In this document: positions 34,730-44,007 of the stretch, piece after piece
Position numbering within the stretch: position 1 is the stretch's first letter
How the letters are laid out: every line of letters starts with the position of its first letter
Origin: Tolypeutes matacus
Lineage: Eukaryota > Chordata > Mammalia > Cingulata > Chlamyphoridae
Length of the DNA: 64,000 nucleotides
Reading direction: 5' to 3'
Assembly (NCBI GenBank): GCA_026826555.1
Contig: JAKSZT010054308.1
Coordinates: forward strand, 5,040,131-5,104,130
Made by a program: the position numbers and the translations under genes
The notes under the pieces: model-generated
The model's input: only the letters and a program-made list of their open reading frames with translations
Told to the model about the DNA's origin: nothing
The model's database searches: none

Positions 34730-35445
34730 GGATGCTGATGCAAATTATCAGACTTCTGTTGGCTTTTATAAAGGATATTTATTTGAGTAGAAGCTTACAG
34801 TCACCAGGCCCTAAAGAGTCCAACTCAAAGTACCATAAAAGGTAATTTCTCACCCAAAGTCTTTGCCACATGCTGATGCAAGATGGCGGGTGACATCTGT
34901 GAGGATTCAGCCTTCTTCCTTTCTCTTAAGGCTCCATGGTCCCAGCCTTTTCTGATCTCAGCTGTAGACTGGCATAAGGCTCAGCTCTCTTCCCAGGGTT
35001 TCTTTCTGAACTCAGCTGCACTGGTCTCTCCACAAGGTCAGCTGTAGTCTATCAGGCTCATCTCTCTTCTCGGGCTATGTCTATGGAGCAGTCTCTCTTC
35101 CTGTGTATCTTGCTTCTGGGTGTCTACGTCCATGTGAGAGTCTGTTTTTTCAGCCCAAGGGAGCTGGGACTCAGACGCTGAGTCGCACTCTTATGATGTG
35201 GTTGGATCAGAGCCATAATCTTAACATTTAATCAGTCGTCTCACCTGCATCTAATACAATCAATACAGTCTGATTAAATAATTTAATCAGATGTCTCAGC
35301 TGAATCTAATACAATCAAAGGGTTATCACGCTGTGTTATGTGATAACCCTTTGATTGTTATCAGAGGAACTGATCAGTTTACAAACAAAATCTATATTTC
35401 TTTTTGGAATTCATAAATAATATCAAACTGCTACAATAGGTATTT
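34730..35445 (+). mobile_element. Solo LTR, ERVL-like
   Basis: It starts near ATTAGCCAGCCCAAGGGATGC and reads TTGGCTTTTATAAAGGATATTTATTTG and AGCTTACAGTCACCAGGCC. A CT-rich middle contains several CAGCTGTAG/TCTCTCTTC repeats, and it ends near ATCAAACTGCTACAATA. The organisation is that of a xenarthran ERVL-type LTR. It lies within ERV B and so inserted after it. Confidence 0.55.
35311..35358. repeat. Perfect 19-bp inverted repeat
   Basis: The left arm at 35311-35329 (ACAATCAAAGGGTTATCAC) and right arm at 35340-35358 are exact reverse complements around a 10-base loop. A second partial copy of the neighbouring TAATCAG/CATCTAATACAATCAA unit lies just upstream (35229-35310), so this LTR end has local duplication plus inversion. 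Confidence 0.95.
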
Positions 35446-35449
35446 TACT

Positions 35450-36686
35450 TTAGCAGTACAGGAAAAACTACTTTCTCAATTATTTTATGAAAACTGGAGA
35501 TTCCCAATGGAATCAAGAGTATCTTTCCTTACCACCACTTAACATGCAGATTGAGGTGGCCTCTGACAGGTTTCCCTGTTATGAAGTTACTTTTTGTTAT
35601 TAACATCAATTTAGATTTCTAATTTATAATGTCTTCCTGGAATTAGCCATTTAAATGCTTCAGTTTAGAAGATGCTTTTACAAACTCCCTATAATCAACC
35701 ATAACCACAAAGACTGGTTACTTTACCTTAAAATAAGCTTATTAAATTATAATTAGTAATCAATGAAATTGACTTTATCCATTTAAGAGAGGGCAGATCT
35801 GCATTTGTTTCTTTAACTTAATTAGACATGAACTTACAACATTCATCATCTCAAAGATTTAATACATATAAAGTTGATTTATTTTATTAGTAGTCTATAA
35901 ACCTAGGGAGATAACACCCAAGCTAAACAAAATTGAAACCATTATAGTTTATGCAAGGAGTGTTCTTTTTTCCTTCCTTTACAGATAAACTTCTTTCTTA
36001 CATAAAATTCTAAAACTGTGAATAATCTTAAACACATACGGTCTGCTAAATTCTGGAATATATAATTGTTTAATTTGTTTTAATTATAATTTAGAAAAGA
36101 TCTTTCCATAGCTTTCAAGGACTTTTCCTTTACTTATTGAAATTTGGTAATAGGATTATTAACCACCATTATATTAAAGCTGTTAAAGGTTTTAATTTGG
36201 AGAATTAGAAAACAAGCTATGATTCTTAATTCCCCAGCCTAGAAGATAGAGTTTTAATCTGTCACGCCTTGCCCTTCTGCCCACAGATCTTGCAAAGAGA
36301 AAGCCCTGGGGGCTGGGTAGGTTAAAGAGCTTAGGAAAACCTTTTTCCCTTTCCCAGTAGTTTTTATATCTAGATTTCTATATGACCTTTCTATTCTGCT
36401 TAGCTTAATTTGGACTTCAGGAATACTTATACACATATATAAGCACTTATTTAATTTTAAAATTTGAATAGAGCTTTTTAAAGAATTTTCATTTGTTAAT
36501 TTGGTATTATCATGTATGAAGATATATACTGAACAAATAGGCAGACGCAAATAGAGAGTTAGACACAGAAACACACAACTCACTGTTACTTATAATTTTC
36601 ATTCTTTTACAAAATAAGTTTAACTCTAATATAACATTTAAAAGATCTCTTTAAAGGCTATTTCTTATTAATCTGCACTGTGACCA
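35450..36686 (-). repeat. ERV B AT-rich leader, left part
   Basis: AT-rich, non-coding, and homologous to ERV A 26680-28260. Shared words include CAGATTGAGGTG, GTTATGAAGTTACTTTTTGTTAT versus GCTATAAAGTTACTTTTTGTTAT, and ATCTAGATTTCTATATGACCTTTC versus TTCAGATTTCTATATGACCTTTTC. It resumes at 49525 after the L1 insertion. Assignment as proviral leader is inferred from position. Confidence 0.5.
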
Positions 36687-36851
36687 ATTTTTTTAAAACT
36701 TTATTTTGTATATTTAATAATTGAAAATATAAACAATTAAAAACTAAAAAGTAAATACAGATGAATAAATATATACATTTCTCAATTAAATGTAATGGAT
36801 ACATATAAATTTTTTTTTTAATCAAACAATATATTACACAATATATTTGGT

Positions 36852-37235
36852 TCATAGTAATGCATTCATACAGTATTTGTCCTTTTGTGTCTGGCTTGCT
36901 TCACTCAACATAATGTCCTCCAGGTTCATCCATGTTGCCATATGCTTTATGACTTCATCTCTTCTTACAGCTGCATAATATTCCATCATGTGACTAGACC
37001 ACAGTTTGTTTATCCATTCATCTGTTGATGGACACCTGGGTTGTTTCCAACTTTTGGCAATTGTGAATAATGTTGCTATGAACATCGGTGTGCAGATGTC
37101 TGTTCTTGTCACTGCTCTCAGTTCTTCTGGGTATATACCCAGTAGTGGTATTGCAGGGTCACATGGCAAGTCGATATTCAATTTTCTTGGTAACTGCCAA
37201 ACAGTCCTCCATAGTTGTACATCCTGCATTCCCAC
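36852..37235 (-). pseudogene. L1 copy 2 ORF2 C-terminal end
   Basis: These are the last 120-odd codons of ORF2, open from the ERVL junction to the stop near 36852. They are colinear with 6765-7130 of copy 1 (for example [19 protein letters not shown]). They are cut from the rest of ORF2 by the provirus. Confidence 0.88.
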
Positions 37236-37680
37236 TGTGATGGTTAGGCTAATGTGTCAACTCGGCCAAGTAGTTGTATCCAGGTGTTTGTTCCAGCAAG
37301 CACTGGGCTAATTGTAATACAAGAGCATTTATGGACTTCAATCACCAGTGAGTTTGTGGATGGCTGATTACATCTGCATCAATCAGGGAGATTACATTAT
37401 CAATGGGTGGTGCTTTTATCCAATCAGTTGAATGACTTAAAAGTGGAAGTGATTTCAACATTCAGAGAGAATTTCCCAGCTCGTCTTTGGACAGGCAACT
37501 TCTCCTAGAAACTCATCAACGACCTTTCATCGGGCTTTCATCGGAGCCACTGGTTTGCAGCCTGCCTGCAGAACCTGGACTTGTGCATCCCCACGGTCGC
37601 GTGAGACTCTTTTAAAATTTCATATTATTGATAGATATCTCCTGCTGATTCTGTTTCCCGAGAGAACCCTGACTAATACA
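37236..37680 (+). repeat. ERVL 5' LTR
   Basis: 445 bp, beginning TGTGATGGTTAGGCTAATGT and ending GACTAATACA (TG...CA). Relative to the 3' LTR it has an extra 14 bases near 37271-37285 and lacks 5 bases near 37355. Confidence 0.95.
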
Positions 37681-37682
37681 GC

Positions 37683-37700
37683 TGGTACCAGGAGTGGTTC
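37683..37700 (+). promoter_or_regulatory. ERVL primer binding site, tRNA-Leu
   Basis: TGGTACCAGGAGTGG starts two bases after the LTR. It is complementary to the 3' end of a mammalian tRNA-Leu(UAA) including CCA. A leucine primer is the feature for which ERV-L is named. Confidence 0.85.
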
Positions 37701-39697
37701 TTGAGGAACAGAGTCTTAAACATGGGATGTCTGAGGTGGCTCTCCACTCTAATTGGACTCATGGGTACTAATGACTCCCTTTCCTATAATGAGGTTGCTA
37801 ACAGTCCATGGCGTGAGCTGGCAATAGAGATACGCAAAATAGGATCATTGGATTCCCCTACTTCCACGCTTATAAGAAGCAAGGATCTGGGTGAGAGTGT
37901 TTTCAACACTTTAACAGAATTTTGTGGAGTGAAAAAATATAATGATGTTGGCTGGCTCCTCCTAGATACTCTGGATACAGTTACAAAAGAAAGGGATTAG
38001 CTAAAGTCTTCAAATTTGAAACTTAAATGCCGCATGAATGATATGAAACTTTCTACGTGTGCCTTGAAAGAAAATCTTGTCTCCTGTAGCCACAGACTTG
38101 AAATATCTGAGAATCAAACCCAGTCTCTCATTGTACGAGTAGCAGAATTACAGAGGAAACTAAAATCTCAACCTCATAGGGTTTCTGCAATTAAAGTGAA
38201 GGCATTGATTGGAAAGGAGTGGAACCCCGAGGATTGGGATGGAGACATATGGGATGATGATAATATTGGTGGGGACATTGGAACCCTAAATTCTGCTGAG
38301 ACTTTACCAGATAAACCTGTGATGGCCTGCTCTGTGGAGACCACACCTTTTCAAGCTTGTATCATCCAGCCTCCAGCCTGCCCCAGGGAGTCTGGACTTC
38401 CTTCCAGCCCTGAGGTGGGTACAAGCCAAATGGAAGCCTGCACTGCCCAGCCGCTGGCCTGCCCCAGGGAGTCTGGACCTCCTCCCAGCCCTGAGGCAGG
38501 TACCAGCCTAACTCCAGCATGCACTGCCCAGCCTCCACCTTGCCCCAGAGAGTCTGTTCCCTTTCCCAGCCACAAGGCAGGTACCAACCAATCTCCAGCA
38601 TGCATGGTCCAACTTCCAGTCTGCCCTGAGGAATCTGTCTTCCAACCCCTGCCTGAAGAGAATAATCCTGTCTCACCAGAAGAAAATGCAAAGGAATGCC
38701 CTCAGGTCAGTAGCCTGCAAGACATCTCTAATCCTTCTCCTTACCCAGACCCCCCACCCCTCTTGTCTTCGAGACCCATTACTAGATTAAAATCACAACA
38801 AGCCCCCAAAGGTGAGATACAAAGTGTGACCCCTGAGGAAGTATGCTATACTCTGAAAGAACTGCATGAGTTTTCCAACTTATATAGACAGAAATCAGGG
38901 GAATATGTGTGGGAATGAATACTAAGGGTATGGGATAATGGTGGAAGGAATATAAAGTTGGATCAGGCTGAATTTATTGATATGGGCCCACTAAGCAGAA
39001 ATTCTGGATTCAACGCTGTAGCTCGAGGGGTTAGAAAGGGCTCTAACTGTTTGGGTGGCTGACTGAAGCATGGACCAAACGATGGCCTAGCATGTCTGAT
39101 GTTGAGATGCCTGATTTGCCCTGGTATACAGTAGATGTGGGAATTCAAAGGCTTAGAGAGATTGGAATGCTAGAATGGATTTACCACTTGAGACCTGCCC
39201 ACCCACCCCAGGAATGTCCAGAGGACACACCTTTAACCAGGACTGTGAGGAATAAATTTGTAAGACTAACTCCATCTTCTCTGAAGAGCTCTGTGGTTGC
39301 TCTTCTCTGCAGTCCAGATATTACTGTAGGGGGGGCTGTAATGGAATTGGAATCCTTAAATATAATGGGGATGATCGAATCAAGGCCTGGTAAAAGTCAA
39401 GTATTGGCAGTTAATCACCAAAGCCAAGGTAGGCGTGGCTACCACAATGAAAGACAGATTCGAAACAGCACACAGAATAGTCTGAGTCGCATGGAGTTAT
39501 GGCGTTGGCTAATAGATCATGGGGTACCCAGAAGTGAAATACATGGGCAGTCTACTAAATTTCTTCTGGATCTGTATAAGCAGAAGAGTTCTAGGTCAAG
39601 TGAACAAAATCCTAACTCTAATTACAGACGCAGAGAATCACGGCCCCTTAATCAGTTCCCAGACTTGAGACAGTTTACAGACCCAGAGCCCCTTGAA
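37701..39697 (+). pseudogene. ERVL gag, broken
   Basis: Gag forms the particle core; ERVL gag is the family from which mouse Fv1 derives. Frame 1 is open 37701-38000, ends at TAG (37998-38000), and resumes in the same frame 38001-38918 to TGA (38916-38918). Gag-like coding continues to about 39050, then shifts frame into the 39092-39700 open segment. The middle holds a cysteine/proline-rich tandem repeat (38355-38636, 27-residue period). The C-terminal part has basic and Gln/Asn-rich stretches. No CCHC knuckle was seen. Positions of breaks are read directly; no repaired product is given. Confidence 0.85.
38355..38636 (+). repeat. 81-bp tandem repeat in ERVL gag
   Basis: Three full units start at 38355, 38436 and 38517, and a partial unit at 38598. 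Each encodes about 27 residues built as A-C-x-x-Q-P-x-x-C-P-R-E-S plus a Pro/Ser/Gly spacer such as PPPSPEAGTS. The unit length is a multiple of three, so copy changes keep the frame. Confidence 0.92.
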
Positions 39698-39718
39698 TGA
39701 GGGGAAGGCCGGGTCCCC

Positions 39719-40627
39719 TTGGGGAAGGATCCTGTTAAACTGCCAAAAATTTATACAGTTAATCTTCCTCCCACCTTTTCCCAGGGAGACCTACAGCCTT
39801 TTGCCAGAGTAACAGTGCATTGGGGAAAAGGAAATGATCAGACATTTCGGGGATTATTAGATACTGGCTCAGAAGTCACATTAATTCCAGGAGACCCAAA
39901 ACGTCACTGTGGTCCACCAGTCAGAGTAGGGGCTTATGGGGGTCAGGTGATCGATGGAGTTTTAGCTCAGGTCCGTCTCACAGTGGGTCCAGTGGGTCCC
40001 CGGACCCATTCTGTGGTTATTTCTCCAGTTCCAGAATGCATAATTGGCATAGACATACTCAGTAACTGGCAGAATCCCCACATTGGATCCCTGACTCATG
40101 GAGTGAGGGCTATTATGGTTGGAAAGGCCAAGTGGAAGCCTCTAGAACTGCCCCTGCCTAGCAAAATAGTAAATCAAAGGCAATACCGGATTCCTGGAGG
40201 TACTGCAGAGATTAGTGCCACCATCAAGGATTTGAAGGATGCAGGGGCAGTGATTCCCACCACATCCCCATTCAACTCTCCTATTTGGCCTGTGCAGAAA
40301 ACAGATGGATCTTGGAGGATGACAGTAGATTATCGTAAACTTAACCAGGTGGTGACTCCAATTGCAGCTGCTGTCCCAGATGTAGTATCATTGCTTGAGC
40401 AAATCAACACTTCCCCTGGTACCTGGTATGCAGCTGTTGATCTGGCAAATGCTTTTTTCTCAATTGCCATTAGTAAGGACCACCAGAAACAGTTTGCTTT
40501 CAGCTGGCAAGGCCAGCAGTATACTTTCACTGTCCTGCCTCAGGGGTATATCAACTCTCCAGCCCTATGTCATAATATTGTCCGCAGGGACCTTGATCGT
40601 CTTCCCTCCCACGAGACATCACACTAG
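39719..40627 (+). pseudogene. ERVL protease and N-terminal reverse transcriptase
   Basis: It is in the same frame as the end of gag, separated from it by a single TGA at 39698-39700. The aspartic protease active site [12 protein letters not shown] has D-T-G at 39860-39868. RT follows: the fingers include [19 protein letters not shown] and VDYRKLNQ, palm motif A region has [10 protein letters not shown], and LPQG is at 40535-40546. The frame ends at TAG 40625-40627, because a single-base shift between about 40600 and 40628 moves the catalytic Y-I-D-D (40633-40644) to another frame. The listed start is a TTG and is not meant as a real initiation site; expression would be as a gag-pro-pol fusion. 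Confidence 0.9.
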
Positions 40628-40629
40628 TC

Positions 40630-41937
40630 CATTATATTGATGATATCATGTTGATAGGACCTACTGAGCAAGAAGTAGCAAAGACTCTAGATTTATTGGT
40701 AAGGCATTTGCGTGAGAGAGGATGGGAGATAAATCCAACAAAAATACAGGGTCCTTCCACCTCAGTGAAATTTCTAGGTGTCCAGTGGTGTGGGGCCTGT
40801 CAAGATATCCCTTTGAAAGTAAAGGATAAGCTGTTGTACCTGGCCCCTCCTACGACCAAAAAGGAGGCACAATGCTTAGTTGGCCTCTTTGGATTTTGGA
40901 GACAACACATTCCTCATTTGGGTGTGTTACTGCAGCCCATTTACCGAGTGACCAGAAAAGCTGCTAGTTTTGATTGGAGACTGGAACAAGAGGAAGCCCT
41001 GTGACAGGTCCAGGCTGCTGTGCAAGCTGCACTGCCACTTGGACCATATAATCCAGCAGATCTGGTGGTGCTGGAAGTTTCAGTGGCAAATAGAGATGCT
41101 GTCTGGAGCCTTTGGCAGGCCCCTATAGGGGAATCACAACGCAGACCCTTAGGATTTTGGAGCAAAGCCTTGCCATCCTCTGCAGATAACTACTCCCCTT
41201 TTGAGAAGCAGCTTTTGGCTTGCTACTGGGCCTTAGTAGAGACTGAACGTTTAACCATGGGCCACCAAGTTACCATGAGACCTGAGTTGCCTATCATGAG
41301 CTGGGTATTGTCTGACCCACCAAACCATAAAGTTAGGCGTGCACAGCAGCACTCCATAATAAAGTGGAAGTGGTATATACGGGATAGGGCTCAAGCAGGT
41401 CCTGAAGGCACAAGTAAGTTACATGAGGAAGTGGCCCAAATGCCCATGGTCACCACCCCTGCCGTGTTACCTTCTCTTTCCCAGCCCACGGCTTTGGCCT
41501 CTTGGGGACTCCCTTACAATCAGTTGACTGAGGATGAGAAAACTCGGGCCTGGTTTACAGATGGTTCTGCACGATATGCGGGTACCACCCGAAAATGGAC
41601 AGCTGCGGCACTGCAGCCCTTTTCTGGGACATCCTTGAAGGATAGTGGTGAGGGCAAATCCTCCCAGTGGGCAGAGCTTCGAGCAGTGCATCTAGTTGTT
41701 CATTTTGCTTGGAGGAAGAAATGGCCAGAGGTGCATTTGTACACTGATTCATGGGCTGTTGCCAATGGTTTGGCTGGATGGTCAGGGACCTGGAAGGAAC
41801 ATGATTGGAAAATTGGTGACAAGGAGGTCTGGGGAAGAGCTATGTGGATAGATCTTTCTGAGTGGGCAAAAAACATGAACATATTTGTGTCACATGAATG
41901 CTCACCAGAGGGTGACTTCGGCAGAGGAAGAGTTTAA
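40630..41937 (+). pseudogene. ERVL reverse transcriptase C-terminal part and RNase H
   Basis: This frame begins with the YIDD catalytic box (40633-40644), passes thumb and connection ([25 protein letters not shown]) and is cut by TGA at 41002-41004. It reopens at once in the same frame. RNase H motifs follow: FTDGSARY near 41550, the WAEL block (SSQWAELRAVHL) near 41665, and YTDSWAVANG near 41740. It ends at 41937 because a frameshift near 41895-41925 moves the downstream sequence to another frame. The fold is otherwise well preserved. Confidence 0.88.
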
Positions 41938-42700
41938 TAATCAAGTGGATAAGATGACCCGCTCTGTGGCTAATGCTCAGCCTCTTTCCCCAGCCACTCC
42001 TGTCATTGCCCAATGGGCTCATGAACAAAGTAGCCATGGAGGTAGGGTTATGCATGGGCTCAGCAACATGGACTTCCCCTCACCAAGGCTGACTTGGCTA
42101 CAGCCACTGCTGAATGCCCAATCTGCCAGCAGCAGAGACCCGCACTCAGCCCCAGATATGGCACCATTCCTCGAGGTGACCAGCCTGCTACCTGGTGGCA
42201 GGTGGACTACATTGGTCCACTTCCATCATGGAAGGGGCAGCGATTTGTTTTAACTGGAATAGACACATACTCTGGCTATGGGTTTGCATTTCCAGCACGC
42301 AATGCTTCTTCCAAAACTACCATCCGTGGACTTACCGAATGTCTTATCTACCGCCATGGCATTCCAAACAGCATTGCTTCTGATCAAGGAACCCATTTCA
42401 TAGCAAATGATGTGCGGGAATGGACACATGCCCATGGAATTCACTGGTCTTACCATGTTCCCCATCACCCTGAAGCAGCTGGATTAAGAGAATGGTGGAA
42501 TGGCCTTTTGAAGACTCAGTTACGACGCCAACTAGGTGGCAATACCTTGCAGGGCTGGGGCAATGTTCTCCAGGACGCTGTGTATGCTCTGAATCAGCGT
42601 CCTCTCTATGGTGCTGTTTCTCCCATGGCCAGGATTCATGGGTTCAGAAATCAAGGGGTGGAAATGGGAGTGGCACCACTCACTATTATCCCTAGTGACC
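41885..42700 (+). pseudogene. ERVL integrase
   Basis: The integrase joins proviral ends to host DNA. The N-terminal HHCC zinc-binding region is split by a frameshift near 42038-42052: the first histidine is in WAHEQSSHGG, and the cysteines are in AECPICQQQ. The catalytic core is open: first Asp in WWQVDYIGPLPSWKG (about 42205), second in SDQGTHF (about 42380), and Glu in LREWWNGLLK (about 42490), giving D,D-35-E-type spacing. It runs without a stop into the dUTPase-like domain. Confidence 0.88.
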
Positions 42701-42704
42701 CACT

Positions 42705-43065
42705 AGGAAAATTTTTGCTTCCTGTCCCTGAAACCTTAAGCTCTGCTGGTCTACAGGTTTTAGTTCCAAGAGGAGGAGTGCTGCAACCTGGGAACATAAC
42801 AGTGATTCCATTGAACTGGAAGTTAAGACTGCCACCTGGCCACTTTGGGCTCCTCTTACCTGTGAATCAACAGGCAAAGAAGGGAATTACTGTACTGGCT
42901 GGGGTGATTGATCCTGACTATCAAGGGGAAATAGGACTACATCTACATAATGGGGGTAAAGAAGAGTTTGCCTGGAATGCAGGGGATCCTCTAGGGCATC
43001 TCCTAGTCCTGCCATGCCCTGTGATTAAAGTCAATGGAAAATTGCAACAAACCAAGCAGGACTAA
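42705..43065 (+). pseudogene. ERVL dUTPase-like domain, C-terminal to integrase
   Basis: Trimeric dUTPases hydrolyse dUTP and limit uracil in viral DNA. Here the domain is fused downstream of integrase, as known for ERVL. Motif III-like GVIDPDYQGEI is clear at 42904-42936, and a C-terminal GDPLGHLLVLP stretch follows. The canonical Arg-Ser-Gly-Leu motif II is not evident (the position reads LLPVNQQAKK), and motif I is weak, so catalytic competence is doubtful. The frame stops at 43063-43065. Confidence 0.85.
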
Positions 43066-43237
43066 CAATGGCCCAGAATCTTCGGGAATGAAAGTTTGGG
43101 TCACCCCACCAGGCAAAGAACCACGGCCAGCTGAAGTGCTTGCTGAAGGTAACGGGAACATGGAATGGGTAGTGGAAGAAGGTAGTGATAAATATGAACT
43201 TCGACCACGTGACCAGTTACAGAAACGAGGACTGTAA
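43034..43237 (+). pseudogene. ERVL pol C-terminal tail, out of frame
   Basis: A 67-codon open frame overlaps the end of the dUTPase-like frame by 32 bases. It contains MKVWVTPPGKEPRPAEV, then EWVVEEGSDKYELRPRDQL. The alternating beta-strand and charged pattern looks like a conserved retroviral polyprotein end, possibly an SH3-like integrase C-terminal domain displaced by the dUTPase (inference). It is probably the natural end of pol, put out of frame by an indel near 43050. It ends with TAA 43235-43237. Confidence 0.65.
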
Positions 43238-43571
43238 TGGTCATGAATCCTTCCATGTTTCGTTATGAGAATGATTGTATATGTACACAAAATGAATTTC
43301 TTTGTTTTCTTCCCCAATCTTTTCCCCTATCATGAGAAGTTGTATTAATCCTACATCATAATATTTAAGGATGTCGAGTTTAAGAGTGACTATCATCCAA
43401 GGACTTGCACCCTGTTCTGTGGGGAATTAATGTGTTTCTGGTTGTACGCAGGGGAGTTGAACATTGTTAAGCGGAAATATATATGTATGCTTGTCTGTTA
43501 TTGTTTTTACTTAGAGACTAAATATGGTTTAGAGTAATGTGTATGATTGCCGAGTTTGACAAGGGGTGGAC
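43238..43571 (+). other. ERVL 3' untranslated region and polypurine tract
   Basis: There is no env or other open frame. The short purine-rich AAGGGGTGGA just before the 3' LTR (43561-43570) is the likely plus-strand primer. Confidence 0.75.
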
Positions 43572-44007
43572 TGTGATGGTTAGGCTAATGTGTCTACTCG
43601 GCCAAGTGTTTGTTCCAGCAAGCACTGGGCTAATTGTAATACAAGAGCATTTATGGACTTCAATCACCAGTGAGTTTACTGCGTGGATGGCTGATTACAT
43701 CTGTATCAATCAGGGAGATTACATTATCAATGGGTGGTGCTTTTATCCAATCAGTTGAATGACTTAAAAGTGGAAGTGATTTCAACATTCAGAGAGAATT
43801 TCCCAGCTCGTCTTTGGACAGGCAACTTCTCCTAGAAACTCATCAACGACCTTTCATCGGGCTTTCATCGGAGCCACTGGTTTGCAGCCTGCCTGCAGAA
43901 CCTGGACTTGTGCATCCCCACGGTCGCGTGAGACTCTTTTAAAATTTCATATTATTGATAGATATCTCCTGCTGATTCTGTTTCCCGAGAGAACCCTGAC
44001 TAATATA
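43572..44007 (+). repeat. ERVL 3' LTR
   Basis: 436 bp, starting TGTGATGG and ending GACTAATATA (the CA end has become TA). Otherwise it is almost identical to the 5' LTR. The CCCAC target duplication follows. Confidence 0.95.

Larger units (their letters stand above)
37236..44007 (+). mobile_element. ERVL provirus with dUTPase-like domain, near-complete
   Basis: The 6.77-kb provirus has a 5-bp target duplication CCCAC at 37231-37235 and 44008-44012, and lies in antisense L1 ORF2. Order is 5' LTR, PBS, gag, protease, RT, RNase H, integrase, dUTPase-like, C-terminal tail, PPT, 3' LTR. There is no env, as expected of ERVL (class III, spumavirus-related pol). The LTRs differ at only about three aligned bases plus two indels (14 bp and 5 bp), so it is young. 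Coding regions nonetheless carry several stops and frameshifts: 37998, 38916, about 39050, about 40610, 41002, about 41900, about 42045 and about 43050. Confidence 0.95.
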
